Below are positions 56,072 to 64,000 of a stretch of DNA of 64,000 bases, piece after piece (position 1 is the stretch's first letter; every line of letters begins with the position of its first letter). The notes under the pieces are model-generated. The model had not been told where the DNA came from. It was given only the letters and a program-made list of their open reading frames with translations, and searched no databases. The stretch is from Pyropia yezoensis (taxonomy: Eukaryota; Rhodophyta; Bangiophyceae; Bangiales; Bangiaceae), in NCBI GenBank assembly GCA_009829735.1, contig CM020620.1, positions 22,480,020 through 22,544,019 on the forward strand, written 5' to 3'. The translations under genes were made by a program, and so were the position numbers.

Positions 56072-58024
56072 ATGGCAGCTCCCCCGTCGGTGGCCGCCCC
56101 CGCCTTTGTCGTCAGTCTTCTCACCGCCGCCGCCCCCCGTCTACACCCCCCCGTCACCCGCCCGCCGCGGTTGCCAGGGCGCCCCACCCCGTGGCGGCCG
56201 GCGGCGGAGGGGCACGCCCGCCGCGGGGGCCACGGACTGGGAGCGGGTCGCTCGCGGCGTTCCTCCTCCCCACGGCACACCCCTACCATGGTGGCCACCT
56301 CCCCCCCCGCCCCCGATCCAAGGGCGTCGGCAGCGGCGTCGGCAGCGGCGGCAGTGGCCGGCGGCGGCGCCACCCCCTCTTCCCACCCCGGCGGTGCCCT
56401 CTTTGTCAATGCTGTGGAGGTTCCAACGCCCGTGGCGCTCCCTGTGATCGGCACCCTCCCCCCCTGGCTGGCCGGCACCCTCCTCCGCAACGGGCCCGGC
56501 ACGTTTTCCATCCCCCGCGGGGACGGCGGCGCCCCGCCGCTGACCTTTTCCCACTGGTTTGACGGCCTTGGCATCCTCCACCGCTTTCATCTCCCCGGCG
56601 ACGGGGCGGTGGAGTACAGCGCGCGCAAGACGGCGGCGGCGGAGGAGGCACGCCTGGCGGCGGGGGGCGTCCTGGGCGCCACCTTTGGCCAGGACCCCTG
56701 CGGGGGGGTGTTTGCGCGCGCCCGCAGCGCATGGGCGGGCATGGTCAACGAGCGCACCAACGTCAATGTCAGCGTTGGGCGCTTTGGGCGCAGCGGCGGT
56801 GACGTGTACGCCCGCACAGACGGCAACGTGTTGCTGCGGGTGGACCCAGAGAGCCTGGCCGTGACCGGCCGCACCAGCTACGAGGCGCACAACAAGGAGC
56901 TGCGGGGGCCCCTGTCGTCGGCCCACCCGTCGACGTGCCCGGAAACGGGGGACACGTACAACTTTACAATGGACTTCGGCGCGGCGGGTGCCACCTACAA
57001 GGTCTTTTGTGTGCCCGCCGAGGGCGGGCTGTCGGGCGCGTACGAGGTGGCCCGCTTTGACGCGCCGCCCAGCTACATCCACTCCTTCTTCCTGACCAGC
57101 CGCTACGTCGTCCTTGGCGGATGGCCCGCCCTGTTCCGGCCGCTTCGAATGCTGTGGGGGGGGAATGTGGCGAACGCCATTGACTTTGACGCGGCCTCCC
57201 CTGCTACCTTTTACGTTCTGGACCGCCGCCGGCCGGGTGCAGGCGGCGGCGACGGCGGTGGCGGTGGCGCCGCGGCGGCGACGTCGGCGGCGCCACTGGT
57301 GGCCACCTACACGGCGCCACCGCTCTTTTGCTTTCACACGGTCAATGCGCACGAAACCCCTGGCGGGGACCTATTGCTCACTCTCTGCTACTACCCAGAC
57401 TCGGCCATCATCAAGGACCTGGCGTTGGGGAAGCTCGCGTCGGCACCGTCACGGGACTTCCACAGGCCCCGTCTGGCAACATACACCCTGCCCAACCCGG
57501 CGGCGGTGGCTGCAGCAACAGCGGCGGGCGGCGGTGGCGGTGGCCGTCGGCGGGCGGCCCGACCGGCACCCACCCCCGCAGAGGGCCCTGTGTTTTTGTC
57601 TGGCCAGCACCTCGAGCTGCCACGCATCAACCCCGCCTACGCCACGCGCCGCCACACCCACACCTACGGCGCGTCGTACGTGGAGGCGGATACGGAGCGG
57701 GGCGACTTCTATTGGAACGCTCTCGCCAAGATCAGCACCGTCACGCCGGCAGAGGGGACAGGGGCGGCACCGCCCACCGTGGTGGAGTGGTCCGAGGCGG
57801 GCTGCTACCCCTCTGAGCCCGTTTTTGTCGCCCGCCCCGGTGGAACGGCCGAAGATGATGGGGTGGTGCTGAGTGTGGTGGTGGACGTGCCCCGGCAGCG
57901 CACCTTCCTGCTTGTCCTCGACGCCCCGCGGTTTTCAGAGTTGGCCCGCGCAGAGGTGGATGCGGTCGTGCCCCTGACGTTCCACGGGGCGTTTTTGGAC
58001 GAGGAGGCAGCGGCGTCGGACTAA
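56072..58024 (+). CDS. Carotenoid cleavage dioxygenase (RPE65/CCD family)
   Basis: Non-haem iron oxygenase that splits carotenoid polyene chains into apocarotenoids. 650 residues from ATG 56072. The first 100 residues are Pro/Ala/Arg/Ser-rich, fitting a plastid transit peptide. The family signature LPPWLAGTLLRNGPG.FSIPRG is followed by HWFDGLGILHRF. The four iron-binding His are placed as expected: H285 (SSAHPS), H337 (YIHSFFL), H422 (CFHTVNAHE) and H638 (FHGAFL). Second-shell acids and FLSGQHLELPRIN are also present. Low-complexity Gly inserts sit in two blade loops. The subfamily (CCD1, CCD7/8 or NCED-like) cannot be decided by eye. No intron is needed. Confidence 0.93.
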   Translation: MAAPPSVAAPAFVVSLLTAAAPRLHPPVTRPPRLPGRPTPWRPAAEGHARRGGHGLGAGRSRRSSSPRHTPTMVATSPPAPDPRASAAASAAAAVAGGGATPSSHPGGALFVNAVEVPTPVALPVIGTLPPWLAGTLLRNGPGTFSIPRGDGGAPPLTFSHWFDGLGILHRFHLPGDGAVEYSARKTAAAEEARLAAGGVLGATFGQDPCGGVFARARSAWAGMVNERTNVNVSVGRFGRSGGDVYARTDGNVLLRVDPESLAVTGRTSYEAHNKELRGPLSSAHPSTCPETGDTYNFTMDFGAAGATYKVFCVPAEGGLSGAYEVARFDAPPSYIHSFFLTSRYVVLGGWPALFRPLRMLWGGNVANAIDFDAASPATFYVLDRRRPGAGGGDGGGGGAAAATSAAPLVATYTAPPLFCFHTVNAHETPGGDLLLTLCYYPDSAIIKDLALGKLASAPSRDFHRPRLATYTLPNPAAVAAATAAGGGGGGRRRAARPAPTPAEGPVFLSGQHLELPRINPAYATRRHTHTYGASYVEADTERGDFYWNALAKISTVTPAEGTGAAPPTVVEWSEAGCYPSEPVFVARPGGTAEDDGVVLSVVVDVPRQRTFLLVLDAPRFSELARAEVDAVVPLTFHGAFLDEEAAASD

Positions 58025-58136
58025 ATTGGGGTAACAAACCCGATACAGTGATTGATGGTAGCCGGTGCGCCCGCCAGTGGGGTGGGGGGGGGTCCGTGTG
58101 CTCTTGTGATGTGATAGCGGTCTCGGTGACTCTCAG

Positions 58137-58424
58137 GTACCCCGTGACCCGCCTTTGCATATAGATTCGATATGCATCTCTCGCAGTTGTTTCCCTTTGG
58201 GCTGCTGCTCACGCGGCGATGAATCCAACTCAATCCGTATCCCCGCGGCGGTCACTATCGTGTGCCAAACGCAACCATTGAGGTCCTCCGCGCCCAAGAC
58301 CCCCTCCACCCCCGCCGCCGCCCGACGGGTGGCCTCGAGGCTGTCCCGAAGCCAGCGCAGCGTCGTCGCCGGCCACACGGAGGGCTAGGTGGTCGAGGCC
58401 CGCTGCAGACCGGCAGTCGTGCAC
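58137..58424 (-). pseudogene. Fragment resembling a VOC/glyoxalase-fold domain, frame-broken
   Basis: The minus strand reads AGLDHLALRVA in one frame and, after a one-base shift near 58375, TLRWLRDSLEATRRAAAGVE, then LGAEDLNGCVWHTIVTAAGI and RIELDSS. The opening 'LDHLALRV' and closing 'GIRIEL' edges resemble one half of a VOC metal-binding module. The identification is tentative. It could be one exon of a small gene or a relic. It lies just downstream of the dioxygenase, convergent with it. Confidence 0.3.
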
Positions 58425-60490
58425 GGCATCCCCAGCAGCCGCCTGCCCACCAGAAGTGCAGCACTATAGTAGAACAACCGTCAAGTGACGCAGAAACGCC
58501 TTCCCCCACAAGAGTGTGTAGGGTGGTGCTCGTGCTGTTTTGTGCCCCCTGCAAGGAGTGGGTGAGGGTCGTCTCTTTTCTTTTGATTCATGCTCCAATC
58601 GATCCGTAAATGATGACTGTAAGTAGGTGTCTGCCAGTACAGGATTTTCCGCCCATCCCGTAGGGGGTGGTCGCTGCAAGTTAGTAAGTAACCGTGGATG
58701 GAAGTAAGGTTGGGACCGTCTGTCACCATCATCACTAAACGTGCGCGCGCCCATTGAGGGGTCGATTAGACGTCTAATCACCTGTTGAGCTTCCAATGGG
58801 CGAATGGTGGGTCCCGTAACTGAGTCATTTTGGTGTCATTGAGAGGTGGGTTTAATGACCTTTCACAGGGGTAGGCTCAATGATCAGTCTGAGAGGGGGC
58901 CCGTCAGAGAGTTCCGAGAGCGACCCCCCTCGCAGAATTATTTCCGTCAAAGACCAAGCCACTTCCTGCTGAGCAGTGGCGCCGCACCGCCCGCGTCCTG
59001 CGGGCCGTTTTGAGGGGCAGTGCGTGCAAGTTTCTTCGTGGCAGGAGGGTGCCGGGGGGGGCACGTCCACGCCGTGGTTGGTGCGGCGTCACGCAGCGCC
59101 TCGGCAAAGCATTGCTAACAACGGCAAAGAAGAGGGGGGGACCGCCAACCGCGCGGGCACAACGGCCACCAGCCCTCCGCAAGCACTTCGACTTGGTCGT
59201 GGGGCGCACGGCTCGTCGGCTCGAGGAGCGTGGGGTGTGGACGGCGAGGGAGCGTGGGACAGCGAGGAGGGCTCGGGCAGGGACGACGACAAGGATGGGG
59301 ACGAGGAGGGAGGTGGTAACGGAGGGGTAAGTGAGAAGGGCGAGCGGGTGAAGATGGCCGAGGACGTTGAGGCAAGGGATGTGGTCGGGAGAAGGGAGAA
59401 GGGGGGTGCGCGGGGACAAGAGGGGTTCTGGTGGCGGCCGCGGTGGGGGCCGTGTGGAAGGGTGGGTGGGTCTTTATTGATGGGGCGTCTGCGGCCGAGG
59501 TGACGGGGGTGGCACAAAAGGCGGCTGGAGCAGCTGCCAACGCTGCTGCCCCGTCGTTGTTCCTTGAGTCTGCGCCATCTGCCGCTCACGCTCCGCCGCT
59601 GCTTGCGGCTACGGATGTTTGTTCACCTATCGGTACGGCGGACGCTGATGTGGTCATGCCAATAATACCTCCGCAGAGGAACAGCGCCCGGAGTGGTCGA
59701 TGGGCATGGAGACAGGTAGGTAAGTGTGGGCGGCGAGGGTCGGGTGCGGAACGACATATGACGGGCACGCCATTTGCGGCAGTGATTTTTTGTGGGCGCA
59801 TGCGGCAGTGGGGAGGGAAGCATGGAGGGGAGGGTTCTGCACGGACCGCAGCATGGCAAGACTGGCGTTAGCGACGGAGGATGCGAGGTTGGACCCGTGG
59901 AGGGAGGCGCCGCGCGTGTAGCTTGCTGGTCGACGGTGCCCCCACCTCCGCGCAGCCGGCTGGTTCTCGCAACGCGTACATGTTGCTAGCGGCGGAGCGG
60001 CGGTAGGAACCTTGGAGACTGGTGTCTCACCGTAGGTGAGGGTGTGCTGGATAGGATATCAAAGAGAATGTCCGTGGCCATGAAACATCTGCGCGTTCCG
60101 AAAAACGTGACCATTTAAAAACAAAAACGGTGCCAATGGACCGCGCTGTCAGGGCACCATCGGGGCACCCCTCGTAATGGGACCAAGGGATCCCATAAAG
60201 GCATGCCTCATAATGGTTCCATTGGATGGGGGCCTCAATGGTGTGGCGCATTTTACTGACGATTGGAGCAGGGTTACTCGATTGGATTCCCGTACCTGGA
60301 CTCGAAGCCAGGCCACCCCCCCACCCCCGAGTGCGGCGACCCCCCCCTGGCGGCCACCCCCCTGCGCCCTGCAGGCCACACCACCACCCCCGTGAGCGGC
60401 CACTCCGGCGGCCACCCCTCTCTGGCGGCCACCCCCCTGCGCCCTCGCTCTCGGCAGTGCCTGCTCCTTGGCCACGCTTTGGCCCCCCCC
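58425..60490. other. Intergenic, no defensible gene
   Basis: Plus-strand frames at 59010-59330 (Arg/Lys-rich, LRKHFDLVVGRTARRLEERG) and, after a frame change, an acidic DDDKDGDEEGGG stretch (about 59285-59320) could be pieces of a mobile-element protein. Nothing is recognisable. Confidence 0.35.
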
Positions 60491-60890
60491 CCCTGGCAGG
60501 CACCCTTCTGGCGGTGCCACCCCCCTGCGACGCGCTCCTCCGGCGCGGCGCCGCCCTCTCCGGGTGTCGCTTTTTTTTGCGGCGCTCCCCCTCCCTTGTG
60601 GCGGCGGTGCTCGCCCGGCGTTGCCACCCCTCTGCCCGTCGTGGCCCTGTCCTGGTGTCGCCCCTCTTTGCCGTGCTCCCCCTCCCTCGTGGCGGCGGTG
60701 CTCCTCTGGCGTTGCCCCCCCCCTGGCCGGCGTGGCCCTGTCCTGGTGTCGCCCCTCTTTGCGGCGCTCCCCCTCCCTCGCGGCGGCGGTGCTCCTCTGG
60801 CGTTGCCCCCCCTCTGGCCGGCGTGGCCCTCGTCTGGTGTCGCCCCTCTTTGCCGCGCTCCTCCACCCTCGTGGCGACGTCGGGGGGCCG
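60491..60890. repeat. 91-bp minisatellite, about four copies
   Basis: The marker g(c/t)gctccccctccctyg occurs at 60582, 60673, 60764 and, as a variant, at 60855, exactly 91 bp apart, each followed by ggcggcggtgctc and tggtgtcgcccctcttt. Because 91 is not a multiple of three, every copy is read in a different frame. The long frames across it are therefore not credible proteins. Confidence 0.85.
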
Positions 60891-61284
60891 AGCGGCGATG
60901 ACGGGGGGCAGGTTGGCGACGACGGGGGGAGTGTTGGCGACGACAGGGGGCAGGGCGGCGCCCACTGCGGGTGGCGCCTTTTTTCGCCCTCCTCGCATCC
61001 CCCCATTCCCCCCCCCCCCCCCCCCGCCCCGCAAATCCCCCCAGCCCTTTCCCCCCCCCCCCCTCCGCCCCCCCACTCCCCTGCCTTCCCCCCCCCACCC
61101 CCTCCCCCCCCCCCCTCCTGCCTCCCCGCCCCCGCCCCTCTCCGGCTCTCCCCCCCACTCCGTTTGCTCCCCCCCGCCCGGCCGCCCGCCGCTCTCCCCT
61201 TGTCCTCTCCTCGTCCAGTTCTCTCTGGCAGGAGCAGGAGGCGGGCGCCGGTCCCTCCTGTTGAGCCCGTCCTCCCTTTCCCCC

Positions 61285-61614
61285 ATGGTCAACCGTGTGG
61301 TGAAAAAGGTGGACATTTTTGAGATCGATATGGCGGGGGGCACCCAGGTGCGCCCGGTGAAGAGCCAGATTGTTAAGATGTTCATGGAGCAGTTTTCGAC
61401 GCCGTCGACAGCGTACGGGTCCACGGGGATGCACATCACGGTGCGGGAGGTGCCGGAGTTGGCGGTGCGGGAGGTGCCGGAGTTGGCGGTGCCGGAGAGC
61501 GGGCCGGGATTCGTCCTCGAGGACGGGCGCCACCGGGTGGTCGCCCTGAAGCAGCTGCATGAGGACACGCAGCAGAACGAGTATCGGTATATGGACGTTA
61601 CTGTTCTTTCCTAG
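61285..61614 (+). CDS. Small ParB/sulfiredoxin-fold-like protein
   Basis: 109 residues from ATG 61285. It starts KKVDIFEIDMAGGTQVRPVK, then a helix and a beta-rich section, and GFVLEDGRHRVVALKQLHED. The G-R-H-R-x-x-A-L motif after a strand, together with an upstream QVRP, is the layout of ParB-like N-terminal/sulfiredoxin nucleotide-binding domains. The sulfiredoxin Cys (GGCHR) is replaced by Asp-Gly-Arg, so peroxiredoxin repair is unlikely. A 24-bp duplication gives REVPELAV twice in tandem. The frame continues open upstream through low-complexity DNA and the minisatellite; I do not count that part. The gene could be host or transposon-derived. Confidence 0.5.
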   Translation: MVNRVVKKVDIFEIDMAGGTQVRPVKSQIVKMFMEQFSTPSTAYGSTGMHITVREVPELAVREVPELAVPESGPGFVLEDGRHRVVALKQLHEDTQQNEYRYMDVTVLS

Positions 61615-62643
61615 TGCGGGTGGTGGTGCGTGTTTCACGTATGCGGTGTGGTTGTGCTTTCTTTGTGGAAGGGATCAGGGGTGGGATGTCTACTCTACGT
61701 GGTTTTGTTCTTCTTCTTTTTCTTTTCTGTCTTTTGTACTCGACCGGTGCGCGGCACACGCGCGTGCATGTTTGCATTCTTTATGCGGGGTGGGAGGGGC
61801 AGCTCAGCGACAATGTTACCATCCGCGCTCGGCACTATGGTATTGGCCGCACGGACGTACGGTCCGAAAGCGGCGTCGGCAAATGCGTGTGTGTGATGCG
61901 GTGACGTTTGTGGGGCGCTCGTGCGGTCGACGGCCATTGAAGATTGCAAGATTCGTGCTTTTGGCAGCGCCAAAGGGCAACGCGCGCGGTCATCCTCTGC
62001 CTTCCAGTGAAACTGGCCGTGACTGGACTAAACTGACTAGACTGGCATAAAACTGGGCACGCCCTCCACAGAAGCGGACTTGTCCTTTCAAAACAACGTT
62101 TCTGTGATCCGCCACGAGTCTAGGGATGCGGCGTTACAGCCGATGAAAATTGACCCCGATACATTCCCGGTCATCGAGCCGTCAGACGGTCAACAGCTTG
62201 TCACGATTCCCTCTTCCTAGGGGCGACTCGGTGTTCCGTGGAGCACTCATTTTATGGGCCTCTCGACTGGAGGAAGCTGAATTGTCGGCACAGCGCCTCC
62301 TGGGCGCCTGTACCGGCGCCACAGCGACATTGAGGGGTTTGAGGCTTACGGACGTTGAACGTGCGATCCCAATCCGTCTCCACCATTGCACCAGAACGGC
62401 CACATGTCGAAAATATTGCGTCAGAAACGACCTGACCGGTAATCCCCGCGGTCAGACGTAATAAGGGGGGTGGCGAAATGACGGGTAATAGTACGTACTT
62501 GGCACGTCATGACCGCATTCCTACACGAAACCTCTCTTGGGACGCCACCTCGCCATGGCTTGGGTTTGTTAGTGGGACTATTCTTGGCTTAGATTGGTCG
62601 AGAGGAGCGCCCCCCTATTCTTGACAGCCAACCACATGGAGCT
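61615..62643. other. Intergenic, no gene seen
   Basis: Short frames without motif. No repeats of note. Confidence 0.4.
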
Positions 62644-62808
62644 CCTATTGCAGCCGTCCCAATTTTAGCCGAAGTGGACATGAACAACAGTGCCGAACAA
62701 GAGTGTCTCAGCCATTGATTTAGGCGTATACTGTCGAACAGCCAATGGGATGCTCTTCAGAGCCACTGTTGTTTCTTGTCCACATCGGCCAAACTTGAGA
62801 CGCCTGCA
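62644..62808. mobile_element. MITE-like element, family copy 3 (about 165 bp)
   Basis: Left arm ttgcagccgtcccaatttta, then GCCGAAGTGGACATGAACAA. The right arm in reverse complement is ttgcaggcgtctcaagtttg, then GCCGATGTGGACAAGAAACA. The interior is the inverted counterpart of copy 2. Confidence 0.7.
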
Positions 62809-63353
62809 AAACGTGATTGTCTTCGCCATCAAATGTCCACGTGGCGGAACTATATTCAGTGGAATAGAACATACTGTAGCCCCCCGTGAAGAGATTGGCC
62901 AGCTATTTTATGGACGTGCCTCGATTCTGGGCCCATCACTTCGTCAGTGCCCGAAGCAGACGGTCCGGGGGACCTGTGAGGGCGCCTTGGAGCGCGGCCG
63001 GCGCTCTGCGAGACTTTTTTCAAGCGGGTTTTCTACCGGGGCTCCCCCTGCCCCCCCCCCGCCCCGCCCCGCTTCTCCCTTCCCTCCCCCCCGCCGATCC
63101 CCCCCGCTGGCATGAAAACTCACCCAGACGCTGAAAGTGGGGCCCGTACTCACTGTACCCCCATCAGGGCAGACGCCGACGGGGAGCCCCCACCCGCCCC
63201 AGCATCCCCAGTTCCCCCATCCCCGCAGGCAGCCGCGGCGGCTACCCCTGCCAGGGCAGGCCCGCGCCCGCCGCGATGCGGGCGAGGGCTTCCAACGCTG
63301 GAGCGCGGGGGAGGGCGGCGCCTAACGTGCACCCGCCCTACGAAAAAAAAACA
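62809..63353. other. Intergenic, no gene seen
   Basis: GC-rich from 62950 onward with C runs. No supported ORF. Confidence 0.4.
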
Positions 63354-63415
63354 CCTCGATATCCAGGTTTTGGTACCTCGATATCAAGGTTTTATCCTCG
63401 ATATCCAGGTTTGTG
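63354..63415. repeat. Three direct copies of a GATATC-centred unit
   Basis: cctcgatatccaggtttt at 63354, cctcgatatcaaggtttt at 63376 and cctcgatatccaggttt at 63396. Spacing is 22 and 20 bases, preceded by an A9 run. Confidence 0.8.
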
Positions 63416-64000
63416 GATCCCATGGCGAGTCTGTGTGTGACAAAGTCTCCGAGGCAGGCTACATATGAACCCTCCAGCGCAGGCTCTGTCCCAACTGACG
63501 TCGATACGTGGCCAATTCAGGCCAGCAAGGGACGTTGTCTGATCGTGGCACACGCCAGACGCTTCTGGATGCTTTCCGCGCTGCTCCGAGCGCACCTATT
63601 GCTCTGACCTCACGTCTGGCACGTGTGGCTCTGAGCTCACGTGTGGCCCTCCCTTCCATCACTCTTGGCCGCACCTCAGTTGCTCAATTTGCCTTCCATG
63701 CGAGCATCCCACGTGCACTCACCCGCCCCTTTAAATGAGGCCCGCGGAACACACGGCCACAACGTCCTCCCACCTCTCCACTACACCCACCGGCCTCACT
63801 TGCTGGTAGCATTTGCCATCGCTGCACCCTTGCACGGCGCTTACTCTCCACTTCGCCCTTGGGCCCTTCGCTTGGCCGCTTCTGTTACTGCCGCACCGCG
63901 TCGGCCAGAGCTACTTTTCTGGTAAGTGTCTGCTCACTCTGACACACAGCCAAACCGCTGTCATCATGCGCCGCAACTCGCTGTTTGGCGCCCCTTTTTC
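63416..64000 (+). other. Possible 5' region of a gene cut by the window end
   Basis: A TATA-like cctttaaatgag lies at 63730, a donor-like ctg|gtaagtg at 63922, and an acceptor-like acacacag at 63950. ATG 63966 follows, opening MRRNSLFGAPF to the edge. This could be a 5'UTR intron and the start of a coding region. Too short to confirm. Confidence 0.3.

Noticed and set aside
60027..61568. 500-codon minus frame and the upstream part of the plus frame at 60226-61284
   Set aside because: Both run through the 91-bp minisatellite, where every copy is in a different frame, and through homopolymer C runs.

Overview
This is a nuclear fragment of a photosynthetic eukaryote, most likely a red alga. The strongest clue is a spliced Lhcr-type light-harvesting gene (31765-32865). 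A red macroalga of the Bangiales (Porphyra/Pyropia type) would also fit the very GC-rich, Ala/Pro/Gly-rich coding regions, the few short introns and the long AT-richer stretches full of decayed repeats. The order-level placement is inference. No rRNA, tRNA or CRISPR array was seen.

Layout. 1-3.9 kb: plastid-type D-3-phosphoglycerate dehydrogenase (+), convergent with a small type-I membrane/coiled-coil protein (-). 4-9.3 kb: a repeat nest holding a 36-bp minisatellite, nested inverted repeats, a fold-back element and a short zinc-finger gene. 9.3-15.3 kb: repeat-derived DNA with two diverged copies of an unknown element that share a protein-like motif. 15.4-19.3 kb: a giant ankyrin-repeat gene (-). 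19.5-24.3 kb: intergenic DNA with MITE-like and dispersed repeats. 24.3-39.2 kb: the gene-dense, GC-rich core, all on the minus strand. It holds an unrecognised membrane protein, a decayed ankyrin pseudogene, an E-set/CBM48-like membrane protein, Lhcr, a Sec12-like Sar1 exchange factor and inositol-3-phosphate synthase. 39.2-44 kb: GC-rich low-complexity DNA without a gene I can defend. 44-55.8 kb: AT-richer, hAT transposon remains, other repeats and unrecognised ORFs. 56-58 kb: a carotenoid cleavage dioxygenase (+). 58-64 kb: a VOC-like fragment, a 91-bp minisatellite, a small ParB/sulfiredoxin-fold-like ORF and a further MITE.

The recognised genes are unlinked housekeeping and plastid functions: serine synthesis, light harvesting, carotenoid cleavage, inositol synthesis and ER export. 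I see no operon-like logic. Three multi-exon or split models (Lhcr, Sec12-like, CBM48-like) were assembled by eye from splice sites and reading-frame continuity. The first two close in frame exactly; the third does not.

The most unusual content is in the repeats: a three-copy MITE family, an 824-bp hAT-type element with a perfect 8-bp target duplication, array homogenisation inside the ankyrin gene, and an undescribed element family whose two copies still resemble each other as protein.
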